NCBI RefSeq assembly: GCF_016107395.1 | Contig: NZ_JAAIKO010000009.1 | Span: forward strand, 62,001 to 126,000 | Length of the DNA stretch: 64,000 nucleotides | DNA from: Streptomyces fildesensis | Lineage (GTDB): Bacteria; Actinomycetota; Actinomycetes; Streptomycetales; Streptomycetaceae | Direction of reading: 5' to 3' | In this document: one piece after another, positions 33,809-42,868 of the stretch | How the letters are laid out: the number at the start of each line of letters is the position of its first letter | Position numbering within the stretch: the stretch's first letter is position 1 | Notes under the pieces: model-generated | The model's database searches: none | The model's input: the letters and a program-made list of their open reading frames with translations, nothing else | What the model was told of the DNA's origin: nothing | Program-made: the position numbers and the translations under genes

Positions 33809-34312
33809 TCACAGTCGGTCGTGGATGGTCACCAGCTCCCGCAGTACGTCGGTCGCGGTGCCAAGGGCGACGGTGCCGTGGTGGGCGAGTGCGGTGTCGA
33901 GGTCCTGGGTCAGGGCGGCCTGGCGCTCCTGGTGCAGAAGGCGGCCGCTGTCGGTGAGGGCGACCGTGACCGATCGCTTGTCGCCCGCGGGGCGTTCGCG
34001 AGTGACGTGGCCGGCTGCGGCGAGGCCGTTGACCAGTTGCGTGGCGGCGGCCCCGGTGGTCTCCCTGGCGGCGGCCAGCCGGCCGACCGGCAGCGGCCCC
34101 TGATCGGCGAGGACGCGCAGGGCTCGCGCGTGGGTGAGGGAGAGCGCGCCGGGGGTGCGCGTGGCGCGACCGCGCAGTCGGGAGTCGGCGGCACTGAGGC
34201 CGTAGGCGGCGCTGGCGAGCTGGTCAAGGGCCTGGTGGTTCGGTGCCGTCCCCGCCCAGCTCGCCGACGCCCGCCGGGCCTGGGTCGTGTCGTCGCGGCA
34301 CCGGCCGCTGCA
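33809..34312 (-). pseudogene. MarR-family regulator without a usable start codon
   Basis: The minus-strand frame open from 34312 to the stop at 33809 reads NHQALDQLASAAYGLSAADS, LTHARALRVLADQGPLPVGR, LAAARETTGAAATQLVNGLA, then the wing AAGHVTRERPAGDKRSVTVA and a C-terminal dimer helix. This is a full MarR winged-helix core. Upstream in the same frame there is no ATG, GTG or TTG before a TGA at 34313-34315. Either the start was lost by an indel or deletion near 34300, or a rare start is used. Confidence 0.65.
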
Positions 34313-34370
34313 TCACCGGGACGGCGCACCGCGGGGCGTTTGAACAGGAAAAAGTGGGAACACGTCATTC

Positions 34371-34589
34371 ATGGCGAATCCTGACGACGAAACGAAGACG
34401 CCCCACGCTCCCGGCTCCCAGCCGAGCACGCGCCCGGGCTCCGATGAACCGCAGACGATCACGGCGCCGACGCCGCCTGTCGCGCGGACCAGTGATCCTC
34501 CGGATCAGGCGGACCTGGCCGACGAGGGGGACGAGTCGGAACGGTCCCGCGCCGACGAGGCGCCGGGGAAGACGTCCGAGGACGACTGA
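34371..34589 (+). CDS. 72-aa acidic, disordered small protein
   Basis: ATG 34371; the ribosome site is weak. The sequence is rich in Pro, Thr, Asp and Glu (DDETKTPHAPGSQPSTRPGS, then ADEGDESERSRADEAPGKTS, ending EDD), with no hydrophobic core. Small proteins of this composition occur in Streptomyces without known roles. It is a candidate gene only. Confidence 0.45.
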   Translation: MANPDDETKTPHAPGSQPSTRPGSDEPQTITAPTPPVARTSDPPDQADLADEGDESERSRADEAPGKTSEDD

Positions 34590-34773
34590 GGGGACCGCAT
34601 CCCCGAGGTGGCCGGCGGAGCCGGCCCGACGCCGGGGACCGTACTGATCGAGCGTCGGCCCGCCGTAGCTGTGGATATCCCGAGGCAGCAGGCGGGCCGT
34701 CGCTCGTGCGGTGAGGCCTATCGCGATCCCGGACGCCGCTCGTCAGCTCGGACCGGAGGCCGTCGCCTTGTCG

Positions 34774-34928
34774 CCGGCCGTGGCGTCGTCGAATGGATCG
34801 AGGGCGATGCGGCCTGGACGATCATCGACCGGATCTCGACGAAGTACACCGGTGCGCCGTACTCCCGAGGACCGGAGCGCGTCGTGGCCGTGATCGAGCC
34901 CGAGCGACAGACCGTCGGTGTCGGCTGA
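34774..34928 (+). pseudogene. C-terminal tail of a PPOX (F420/FMN-dependent) oxidase-like protein
   Basis: About 50 codons read GRGVVEWIEGDAAWTIIDRI, then STKYTGAPYSRGPERVVAVI and EPERQTVGVG with a stop. The IIDRxSxKYTGxPY pattern is the C-terminal part of actinobacterial pyridoxamine-oxidase-like (PPOX) proteins. The preceding codons show no family match and the FMN/F420-binding part is absent. It is a fragment. Confidence 0.6.
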
Positions 34929-34966
34929 ACCGGGGCAGGCGGTCGTGGCCGCGCGCTCGCCCGTCG

Positions 34967-35497
34967 CTATCGTGCGACGGGCGACGTGTCGCTCGCGTGG
35001 AGAGGGCGGACCAACACGCGGGTGGTGCTGGCGTCGTCCTCGGTGACGTCCCGGACATGCTCGAAGCCGATTCTGTCCAGCAGGGTCAGTGAGGCCTTGT
35101 TGGTCGCGGCTACGGTGGCGTGAACCCTGGACAGTCCGAGGGTGCCGAAGCAGTAGGCGGTGATCGCTTCCGCCAGTTCGGTTCCCAGGCCTGACCCCCA
35201 GGCCGCCGGCGCCAGAGCGTAGATGATCTCGTGGCCTCCGGAAACCTCGGTCGGCTTGATCTCGGCATGCCCGACCAGGAGCCCGTTCCGACGGACGGCC
35301 CAGACATCGAACAACTCCTGGGCATAGACCTTCGTGAAGATCCGCCCGAACAGGGCCCGGTCCGCCGCTTCGGAGGCGGGGCCGTCACCCATCCACTGCG
35401 ACACCCTGGTGTCCTGGAACAGTGCGACGAAGCCCTCTTCGTCCTCGGGGACATACGGTTCCAGGAGCAGTCGCTCGGTGCGCAGCGTAGGGGTCAC
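34967..35497 (-). CDS. RimJ/RimL-type GNAT acetyltransferase
   Basis: 176 aa from GTG 35497 (TPTLRTERLLLEPYVPEDEE, the usual RimL-like opening). The central part reads YALAPAAWGSGLGTELAEAI with the acetyl-CoA loop GSGLGT, followed by GLSRVHATVAATNKASLTLL and DRIGFEHVRDV. The family acetylates N-termini of ribosomal proteins or small amines; the substrate here is unknown. An in-frame ATG 40 codons upstream adds a sequence unlike the family. Confidence 0.88.
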   Translation of the reverse strand: MTPTLRTERLLLEPYVPEDEEGFVALFQDTRVSQWMGDGPASEAADRALFGRIFTKVYAQELFDVWAVRRNGLLVGHAEIKPTEVSGGHEIIYALAPAAWGSGLGTELAEAITAYCFGTLGLSRVHATVAATNKASLTLLDRIGFEHVRDVTEDDASTTRVLVRPLHASDTSPVAR

Positions 35498-35675
35498 GGG
35501 CGGCGACGCTACCCACGCGACACCCGGTCGGCAAACCACTTTCGCCGGACGGCCCGTACCCGGGCGGAGTCGGTCAATTGGCTCCAACTCCCGTACGTTG
35601 TGGGCTGGTTCGCGCACATTGCTCCGTGGTGGGCCCGCTCGGCGGGCCGGTAGTCACAAACCGGGGGAGTAGCAG

Positions 35676-37367
35676 GTGACCACCTTCATCATGGGCCACG
35701 GGAATTACAGCGAGCCCGACACTTTCGTCCCGACCGGCAGCAGAATCGGCATCTACGCAGAGGTCAACACCCTGCTGGCCATCACCATCGGCATGGCGGT
35801 CCTGTCCACACAAGGGGGCTTCGAGCCGCCGACCACCTTCGACGCGACGGCCGGGAAGACCTCGAAGGTCCACAACTACCGGATCGGTCCGCTCACCCAT
35901 CCCGAGTACCAGCGGATGCGCACCGTCGACTCCTCGAAGAACACGATCATCTACATCGGCTTCACCGAGGGGTTCGGGAACGAGACCCAGCTCTGCACGG
36001 ACCTCCAGGGCTGCACGGGCGGCCGGCATCAGTGTGACGGCATCCTGGGCCGGGTCCACGACACCGACATCCGGCTCGCCTTCTGCGTGGGGAAGGCGAG
36101 CGAGTCGGGGCAGAGCAAGATGACGACCACGTTCCCGGCGACCGACACCTACGCGGAGCCGAACGCCCACCTGGCGCGCTACATCGACGAGGCCAAGGTC
36201 TGGTTCGAGCGGATGACGAAGACCCCGGACGTGGCGATCCCCGCGTTCCACAAGCTCGCCTCCACCGCCCCGGGCGCCCGCGAGGCGTCGTTCATCCTGG
36301 CCTCCTCCAAGAAGCTGGAGTCCCTGCTGATCCTGCACGACGCCCGCCAGTACCGCGGCTCGCTGAGCGCGTGGGACTTCCTCAACTATCTGTACGGTCT
36401 GACGGAGAAGTCGCGCGCGAGGGTGACCAAGCGACTGCGGACGGAACCCGCTCCGGCCGCCGTTCCCGCGCCCGTGACCGCGCTGGACCGCTTCGTCGCC
36501 TCCTACTTCACCGCCGGCACGGCCGAGCGCCGCGCCGGCTGGGCGGCCCTCACCTCGCAGGAGCGGGCGCAGGCCACCGGGAACCACCTGCTCAAGTTCT
36601 GGTCGACCCACATCGTGCCCGTCATCGACGTGTACCAGCAGGGCTGGGACTCCCACGATCAGCCGGTCGGCTGGTTCACGGGCGCTTCCTACCGGTCTCC
36701 GCTCACCGAATTCGGCGAGGCGGAGGCCCAGCTCTCCCCGAGCTATGTGGACTCCTTCAACGCCTGCATGGCGTTCGGTCACACCGCCGGCCCGGCGGCC
36801 TGCCTGGCGCTGTGGAAGCGCCTCGAGGGCAACCCGGACGCCCAGCGGCTGCTGGGCATCATGACCAGGACGAAGGACCCGGCGGCCTGGAAGGCGCAGG
36901 TCACACCCGATACCGAGGCGGACCCGCTGGCCGCCTGGCTGGCCGACCACCGAGCCGCCGAGCTGGCCGTCGTGCGCCGGGCGCAGCAGACCGCGGTCGA
37001 GGCGGCGCCGAAGGCCGCAGTCGTGGCGAGTTCGTCGTCCTCGGAGAGTGAGGACATCTTCGCGACCGATCCCTTCGCGGACTTCTGGGACGACGCGGAC
37101 ACGGACAACTGGCGGGCCTGCAGGGACTGGAGCAAGGAGAAACCGGTCCAGGTCATCGAACTCGCCGGCCAGTTCAAGTTCGCCGAACGGGCCACGGCCC
37201 TGGCGGCCGCGTTCCCCGCCGCCGTGTGGGGCACCTTCTCGGTGGAGGAACTGGGCTTCTCAGGGGGCACCCTCCAGCTGACGGCCGGTGCCATCGACCT
37301 CGGTGCGTTCAGGGCCTACCTCGCGCGGCCGGAGATGACGCGTCTGACCACCATCACGGTGCGGTAG
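35676..37367 (+). CDS. Putative adhesin-domain (Stv-like) protein, 563 aa
   Basis: GTG 35676 with GGGGGAG upstream. The N-terminal 150 residues begin FIMGHGNYSEPDTFVPTGSR and have LCTDLQGCTGGRHQCDGILG, a Gly-His and Cys/His pattern that recalls the bacterial 'putative adhesin' (Stv) domain. A helical middle region (about 170-450) includes HLARYIDEAKVWFERMTKTP. A low-complexity acidic linker (ASSSSSESEDIFATDP) leads to a last domain of about 90 residues (VQVIELAGQFKFAERATALA). No signal peptide is visible, so export would need a non-Sec route, or it acts inside the cell. The C-terminal domain is unknown to me. Confidence 0.6.
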   Translation: MTTFIMGHGNYSEPDTFVPTGSRIGIYAEVNTLLAITIGMAVLSTQGGFEPPTTFDATAGKTSKVHNYRIGPLTHPEYQRMRTVDSSKNTIIYIGFTEGFGNETQLCTDLQGCTGGRHQCDGILGRVHDTDIRLAFCVGKASESGQSKMTTTFPATDTYAEPNAHLARYIDEAKVWFERMTKTPDVAIPAFHKLASTAPGAREASFILASSKKLESLLILHDARQYRGSLSAWDFLNYLYGLTEKSRARVTKRLRTEPAPAAVPAPVTALDRFVASYFTAGTAERRAGWAALTSQERAQATGNHLLKFWSTHIVPVIDVYQQGWDSHDQPVGWFTGASYRSPLTEFGEAEAQLSPSYVDSFNACMAFGHTAGPAACLALWKRLEGNPDAQRLLGIMTRTKDPAAWKAQVTPDTEADPLAAWLADHRAAELAVVRRAQQTAVEAAPKAAVVASSSSSESEDIFATDPFADFWDDADTDNWRACRDWSKEKPVQVIELAGQFKFAERATALAAAFPAAVWGTFSVEELGFSGGTLQLTAGAIDLGAFRAYLARPEMTRLTTITVR

Positions 37368-37408
37368 CCAGCCCGGCCGCGCGCGCCCTTCGATGGGCCG
37401 GGCCGTGC

Positions 37409-37442
37409 GCCAGGGTGCGGTCCCGGCGGACCGCACCCTGGC
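37409..37442 (+). terminator. Strong hairpin terminator after the adhesin-like gene
   Basis: A perfect 15-bp stem, GCCAGGGTGCGGTCC with its complement, closes a 4-base CGGC loop, 42 bases past the stop codon. The remaining stretch 37443-37779 shows no supported gene. Confidence 0.8.
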
Positions 37443-37779
37443 CGGTCCCCGCACGAGCGGCACACCGCCGCCACGGTCGACACCGCGGGGCGAGGCGCTG
37501 GAACGGCACAGGCCTTTCCCGCCGACCACCCCATTCCCGGCGTGATGGTCACCGCCGAGCCCGGTTGGACCGCCAAGGTGACCACCGCTCATCTCAAGAT
37601 GCCGATACCGGTGTGAGGTGAACGCCGGCCCAGGCCACCGGACTGGGCCGGCGTTGTGCCGCGGAGTCCACGGTCACCTGCCGGGGGATGTCCCGATCAA
37701 CGGCGGTGGGGTTGGCACCAGGTGCGGCCGGGAGCTGGCCGGAGTGAGCCGGCGACCGGCTCGGCCTAGCGTCGTGTGC

Positions 37780-38607
37780 ATGGGACTTGTGAACAATCCG
37801 CGCACAGTGACGGCGACCCTTGCTGCCGCGTTCGTGCTGGCGGCGGGTATTCCGGCGTCAGCGTCGGCCCCACCCGCCGCCGTCTCGCACCCCCCGGCCG
37901 CCGCCCCGACGACCGCTGCCGGACTCGACCGCTACGAACACCAGTCGTTGGCGTGGAAGAGCTGTGTCCTCGGCCCCGACGACGACACCGGCCAGGAGCT
38001 GGAGAAGGCCGGGGCCCGCTGCGCGGACGTCATCGTGCCACTCGACTACGCCGATCACGGCGGCCGTACGATCACCGTCGCCGTCTCGCGGATCAAGGCC
38101 ACCGACACCGCTCACCGCATCGGCTCCCTGCTGCTCAACACGGGCGGCCCCGGCGGACAGGACATCGGCGACCCGCCCTGGGTGCACGACGCGATGAAGG
38201 ACGCGGGCGGTCGCTACGACATCGTGGGCATGGATCCCCGGTTCGTCGGCCGCAGCACTCCGCTGGACTGCGGATGGCCCACCGGCAGCCCCTGCGCCTT
38301 CTGGGACCGGCCACGCGAACGCCCCACCGTCGTACGCCACGACCTTCCCGCGCTGATGGTCAACGCCACGGGCGACCCCCGTACGCCCTATGCCGGCGCC
38401 ACGGCGATGCATCGCGCGTGGCCCAGTTCGCGCCTGGTCACTGTCGACGGTGCCGACAGGCACGGTATCTACGGCGCGTACGGCAACACCTGCGCCGACA
38501 ACACGGTCAACGTCTACCTGCGCACCGGAAGGCTGCCCGCCGCGGATGTCACCTGCCCGACCACCGGGCCCACCGCTGGGACCCGGCCGCCGCGCGCAGG
38601 AGGATGA
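37780..38607 (+). pseudogene. Secreted TAP-like alpha/beta hydrolase with an internal in-frame deletion
   Basis: 275 aa from ATG 37780; full members have about 480-520. A signal peptide (VTATLAAAFVLAAGIPASAS) and the N-terminal catalytic part (VPLDYADHGGRTITVAVSRI, LLLNTGGPGGQDIG, YDIVGMDPRFVGRSTPLDCG) are present. Near 38280-38310 the sequence jumps to the C-terminal TAP-like domain (LPALMVNATGDPRTPYAGAT, VTVDGADRHGIYG). About 220 residues are gone, including the nucleophile elbow GxSYG, while the frame stays open. Streptomyces tripeptidyl aminopeptidases are the closest type. The product may be secreted but should be inactive. Confidence 0.75.
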
Positions 38608-38767
38608 GGCCGTCGCCGCGCCGCTCGGCAGGGTCGAGGAGCGGCGCGGCGGTTCACGGTGATCGATGTGGTCCCGGGCCGAGGGATCCACGGTCCGGGC
38701 GCCCGGAATTTTGCCGGGGCGGCAACAGGAGTGGCGTGAGCGGGACGCAAGGGGCGACGGCGGGCGC

Positions 38768-39448
38768 ATGACCGACGACATCGCAACAGGTTCGCCCGCG
38801 TCCGACGCTCCCGCACCCGCCGACGGGTATGCCGGGGACCCCGCGGTACGGGAGGAGTGGGACAGCCGGTACGCCGACCGGCAGCAGTTGTGGAGCGGCC
38901 GGCCCAACGGTGCGCTCGTGGCGGAGGCCGCCGATCTCACACCCGGGCGGGTCCTCGACGTCGGCTGCGGCGAGGGAGCCGACGCGCTCTGGCTCGCACG
39001 CGGCGGCTGGGACGTGACCGCGCTCGAAGTCTCGAGCGTGGCGCTGGAGCGGGCGGCCGGCCACGCCCGGGACGCCGGTCTCGCCGTCCGCTGGGTGCAC
39101 GCCGAACTGGCGCACGCGGCCCTCCCGCCGGGCTCCTTCGACCTGGTCTCCGCCCAGTACGCGGCCCTGCTGCGCACCCCCGACGCCGCGGCCGAGCGAG
39201 CGATGCTCGCGGCCGTCGCGCCCGGCGGCGTGCTGCTGCTCGTGCACCACGCGGGCATGGACACCCAGCACCCGGACGACAGCGGCTTCGACCCGGCCGA
39301 CTACGTCTGGCCCCAGATGGTCGCTGCCCTGCTCGACGACGACTGGGAGGTGGAGGTGGATGAGCAGCGGCCGCGCCTCGCACCCGACGGCGGTGCCGGT
39401 GCGCACCACACCGACGACCTGGTGCTGCGCGCACGCCGACTGCGCTGA
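38768..39448 (+). CDS. Class I SAM-dependent methyltransferase (TehB-like)
   Basis: 226 aa from ATG 38768. It contains REEWDSRYADRQQLWSGRPN, the SAM loop GRVLDVGCGEGADALWLARG, motif II-like DVTALEVSSVALERAAGHAR and SFDLVSAQYAAL. The ExWDxxYxxxxxxWSGxPN opening is shared with tellurite-resistance and thiol-type methyltransferases. The substrate is not predictable. The ribosome site is weak. Confidence 0.88.
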   Translation: MTDDIATGSPASDAPAPADGYAGDPAVREEWDSRYADRQQLWSGRPNGALVAEAADLTPGRVLDVGCGEGADALWLARGGWDVTALEVSSVALERAAGHARDAGLAVRWVHAELAHAALPPGSFDLVSAQYAALLRTPDAAAERAMLAAVAPGGVLLLVHHAGMDTQHPDDSGFDPADYVWPQMVAALLDDDWEVEVDEQRPRLAPDGGAGAHHTDDLVLRARRLR

Positions 39449-39642
39449 GACCACTTGGCCCACCTTCGCTTCATCAGCGACCGGTGAAACCCACCCGCAC
39501 CCGCTCCGATAGGATGATCGACCTCGCGACGATCACCCTGATCGCCCATTCATTCACCAGAAAGCCATACCGACCAGCACAAAGAGCGTCTTTATTTACA
39601 TCTAACAAATCGGCCAAACAATTGATATCTATAGCAGCGCGC

Positions 39643-40986
39643 ATGTTTTCACGAATTAACTCCAGAATTGCGTTCGCCGCATGGCGCCAACCGCGGGTGA
39701 TGCTGTGGGCCGCGGTGAGTGTGGCGGCCCTCGCGTTCCTCATCGCGCTGGAGATCACCGCGCGCCGCTACGGCCTGCGGGGGCCGATCACCAACCAGGT
39801 GCAAGAGTTGATATTCGGCCCCAAATCGGGGCCGCTGCTGTACGCCGGCATGGCGTTGATGATGCTGGTGCTCACCTGGCGGCAACGGTTCATCGCGCTC
39901 GGTGCCGCGCTCGGCATCGACGTCGTCTTCTTCCTGGTGCGGTGGACGGCCGACTCCAGGCTGACCTTCGGCAACGGCGCGTTGTGGGTGCTTTTGAGCT
40001 ATGGGGTCATCGCTGTCACGCATCGCACCGGCCGGGAACGTGTCCTGCTGCTGAAGGGCGTCGGGCTGGGCCTGCTGCTGGTGACCGGCCGCAAGACCGG
40101 CGATGCCTGGCTACTCATCACGTCGAAGACCCGCCCGATGGTGCTCGACCAGTACGTGGCGACCGCCGATCGCGCGCTGGGCAATCCGTCGTGGCTGATG
40201 GGCCGGATCGTCAGGGCCAGCGGCCCGATCGGCACCCATCTTCTCGACGCCGTCTACATTCAGCTCGCGGTGGCCGCTGTCCTCGTCGCGCTGTACCAGC
40301 TGCGCCATGTGGCGACCGAGCGCCGCTTCCCGCGCCATCATCTGGTGCGCACCTTCCTCGTCATCGGCCTGCTCGGGCCGGCCATCTACATGCTCTTCCC
40401 GGTCGTCGGACCGATCTATGCCTACGGCGTCGGCATCGGCGCCGGCGGCGGCGAGCACTGGGCGCTGGCCAACCTGTGGCCGAACACGCTGCCGCCGATC
40501 GCCGCCCCGCACCCGGTGCTCTTCGACGCGGTCACCCCCCGCAACTGCATGCCCAGCCTGCACACAGCGTGGGCCACCGCGATCTTCATTCATTCCCGCA
40601 AGGGCCCGCGCTCTCTGCGTTACGCGGGCACGTTCTGGCTGATCGCCACGCTCTGCGCGACGCTGGGATTCGGTTATCACTACGGTGCGGATCTCGTTGC
40701 CGGCGTGGTGTTCGCCTTCACGATCGAGGCAGGGCTGCGCGCGCACGACCGTGGCTGGGAACGGTCAGGAATACGGCTGGTCGCTCACGGCGCAGCGGTC
40801 TTCGCCGGGCTCCTGGTGGCGTATCGCTATCTGCCGATGGAAATGGCCGAACACGCGTGGCTGTCCGGACCGCTTCTTGTTCTCGCGATGGCGTCGGTGG
40901 TGCACGGCTACCTGCGGACCACCAAGCTGTGGGATCTGAAGGCCGCACCGGTGCAGCAACCGGAACCGCAACCCGTCCTGGTTTGA
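39643..40986 (+). CDS. PAP2-superfamily membrane phosphatase/transferase (inositol-phosphoceramide-synthase-like)
   Basis: 447 aa from ATG 39643; 53 more in-frame codons upstream (ATG 39484) lie in AT-rich promoter-like DNA and look unlike protein. About ten hydrophobic segments are visible. PAP2 motifs appear in the C-terminal half: CMPSLHTAWATAIFIHSRKG (motif 2) and GYHYGADLVAGVVFAF (motif 3), with the catalytic His residues. The family spans phosphatidic-acid phosphatases and lipid-headgroup transferases such as Aur1-type enzymes. TATAGC seven bases before the ATG and no ribosome site suggest a leaderless mRNA. Confidence 0.85.
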   Translation: MFSRINSRIAFAAWRQPRVMLWAAVSVAALAFLIALEITARRYGLRGPITNQVQELIFGPKSGPLLYAGMALMMLVLTWRQRFIALGAALGIDVVFFLVRWTADSRLTFGNGALWVLLSYGVIAVTHRTGRERVLLLKGVGLGLLLVTGRKTGDAWLLITSKTRPMVLDQYVATADRALGNPSWLMGRIVRASGPIGTHLLDAVYIQLAVAAVLVALYQLRHVATERRFPRHHLVRTFLVIGLLGPAIYMLFPVVGPIYAYGVGIGAGGGEHWALANLWPNTLPPIAAPHPVLFDAVTPRNCMPSLHTAWATAIFIHSRKGPRSLRYAGTFWLIATLCATLGFGYHYGADLVAGVVFAFTIEAGLRAHDRGWERSGIRLVAHGAAVFAGLLVAYRYLPMEMAEHAWLSGPLLVLAMASVVHGYLRTTKLWDLKAAPVQQPEPQPVLV

Positions 40987-41158
40987 GCCGTTTCGCACCA
41001 GGGTGCGGGCTGACCGCGTTCAGCATCCCGGCTGCACCAGGGCGTGCGGGCGAAAACCTGGATGCGGGTGACGTGGGGTCGCCATAGGCTCCCGTTCGAG
41101 GGGCCGACAAAGGCGCCCTGTCGACAGCGGTCGGTCAGTGATCGGAGATGCGCAGGGT

Positions 41159-41881
41159 ATGACGTGTCAACTGTTCGCGGTCTGTTTCGATGCGAGCGAG
41201 CCGCTGCGGCTCGCGAGGTTCTGGTCCGGGGTCCTGGGCTGGGAGATGGTCGACGATCCACACGACGGCATCATGCTCCTGCCCAGTGATGACACCGGGT
41301 TCCGCATCCGTTTCCTGCCGAGTCAGGATCGGAAGGCCGGCCAGAACCGGATGCACTTCGATCTGACCAGTACATCCCTGGAGGACCAGCAGCAGACGGT
41401 GACCAGGTCGCTCGGTCTTGGCGCACGGCACATCGACATCGGCCAGACCCCGGAAGACGGTCACGTGGTACTCGCCGACCCCGAAGGCAACGAGTTCTGC
41501 GTCATCGAGCCGGGCAACAAGTTCCTCGCCGACTGCGGATTCATCGGCGCCCTGGCCTGCGACGGTTCGCAGGAAGTCGGGTACTTCTGGAGCGAAGCGC
41601 TGGGATGGCCGCTGGTCTGGGACCAGGACCAGGAGACCGCGATCCGCTCACCGCACGGTGGTCCGAAGATCACCTGGGGCGGCCCACCAGTGGCTCCCAG
41701 AACAGGCAGGAACCGCCTGCACTTCGACCTCGCTCCATCCACCGACGGCGATCGGCAGACAGAGGTCGACCAGCTGCTCTCCCACGGCGCGACCCGAACC
41801 GACGCCGGCCAGGGCGAGCTCGGCGCGGTGGCGATGACCGATCCCGACGGCAACGAGTTCTGCGTACTGACGCCCCGGTAA
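41159..41881 (+). CDS. Two-domain VOC-family (glyoxalase-like) protein
   Basis: 240 aa from ATG 41159; an ATG seven codons upstream is possible. Two tandem glyoxalase/bleomycin-resistance folds are seen: the first from LFAVCFDASEPLRLARFWSG to ADPEGNEFCVIEPG, the second from SQEVGYFWSEALGWPLVWDQ to TDPDGNEFCVLTPR. Each ends with the metal-site glutamate in GNEFCV and contains RxxLHFDL or RMHFDL. Such proteins bind or transform small molecules. The specificity is unknown. Confidence 0.88.
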   Translation: MTCQLFAVCFDASEPLRLARFWSGVLGWEMVDDPHDGIMLLPSDDTGFRIRFLPSQDRKAGQNRMHFDLTSTSLEDQQQTVTRSLGLGARHIDIGQTPEDGHVVLADPEGNEFCVIEPGNKFLADCGFIGALACDGSQEVGYFWSEALGWPLVWDQDQETAIRSPHGGPKITWGGPPVAPRTGRNRLHFDLAPSTDGDRQTEVDQLLSHGATRTDAGQGELGAVAMTDPDGNEFCVLTPR

Positions 41882-42013
41882 CGCGGCCAGGGGCCGGCGG
41901 AGCGCTTTGCTGAGGCACACCCGCTCTCGCCTGCCGTGCAGAAGTCCAGCCGCCGGTGCGAAGGCCACGGGTGGGCGAAAAGAAGGTGCGCCGGGTGGGT
42001 CGGTGTCGGCAGG

Positions 42014-42868
42014 ATGCGCGGCGTGACCGAGCAGTTGAGCAACGCACTCCCGTCCGCGTCCGTCCTTGAGGCCTTCGGGGTGAGGGGCAGTCCGGTTCAG
42101 TTGGCCGGTGGGCAAGGGCGAAGCGTTCTCGTCGGTGGGTTTGTGTTCAAGCCTGCTGAGGGGCCTGAGGACGAGACCGAGTGGGCGGCTTCCCTGCTCG
42201 AGGGGCTGGCGGCAGGCAGTGGTTTCCGCGTCCCGCGGCCGCTGCGGGCGGCTGATGGGCGAAGTGTCGTGGACGGCTGGACCGCCGGCGAGTTCCTGAC
42301 CGGAGAGCCTGGTCCGCGGGGACACTGGGACGGTGTGCTCAGTGTCGGCCGTTCCTTCCATGCCGCTTTGCGGAACCTGCCCCGGCCCGAGTTCCTCGAC
42401 CGGCGGGCCCATCCCTGGGCTGTGGCCGACCGGGTCGCGTGGTGCGAACAGGACATCGACGTGATCGATGACCTCTCCGCGGCGTATTCGACGCTGCTGG
42501 AGCTGAGGCGGCCGGTGCAGCAGGAGGCGGCTCAGCTCATTCACGGCGATCTCACCGGGAATGTGCTTTTCGCGGCAGACGACGTGCCTGTAGTCATCGA
42601 CTTTTCGCCGTACTGGCGACCACCGGTGTTCGCCGAGGCCATCGTGATCGCAGACGGTCTGCTGTGGTTCGATCTTCCGTCCGATCTGCTGACGAGTGTC
42701 AGTGATCATCCGGCCTGGCAGCAGATGCTGATTCGTGCACTGATCTTCAGGCTCGTCGCGCACAGCGAGAGCGTGGGGCCGTCGGGACGGGCTCAGCCGG
42801 GTGAGTCGGAGCGGTACAGGAGGGCAACCGACGTTGTGGTGACGACGTTGGCGTCGCTTCAGGGGTAG
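42014..42868 (+). CDS. Aminoglycoside-phosphotransferase-like protein (TIGR02569-type)
   Basis: 284 aa from ATG 42014. The N-lobe has LAGGQGRSVLVGGFVFKPAE with the ATP-binding lysine. The catalytic loop is LIHGDLTGNVLFAADDVPVV and the metal motif is IDFSPYW, where kinases of the APH type usually have DxG/DFD. Actinobacterial proteins with this exact GGQGxx...HGDLxGNVLF pattern form a family of unknown substrate. It may or may not confer drug resistance. Its 3' end overlaps the convergent gene by 10 bases. Confidence 0.85.
   Translation: MRGVTEQLSNALPSASVLEAFGVRGSPVQLAGGQGRSVLVGGFVFKPAEGPEDETEWAASLLEGLAAGSGFRVPRPLRAADGRSVVDGWTAGEFLTGEPGPRGHWDGVLSVGRSFHAALRNLPRPEFLDRRAHPWAVADRVAWCEQDIDVIDDLSAAYSTLLELRRPVQQEAAQLIHGDLTGNVLFAADDVPVVIDFSPYWRPPVFAEAIVIADGLLWFDLPSDLLTSVSDHPAWQQMLIRALIFRLVAHSESVGPSGRAQPGESERYRRATDVVVTTLASLQG

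Noticed and set aside
33910..34368. 152-codon minus-strand frame starting MTCSHFFLFK
   Set aside because: It runs in a different frame from the MarR protein and is Arg/Pro-rich shadow sequence; the MarR frame explains the region better.
37445..37617. Possible gene tail reading AFPADHPIPGVMVTAEPGWT and onward
   Set aside because: The codon pattern is protein-like but too short and unrecognised to call; it may be another remnant.
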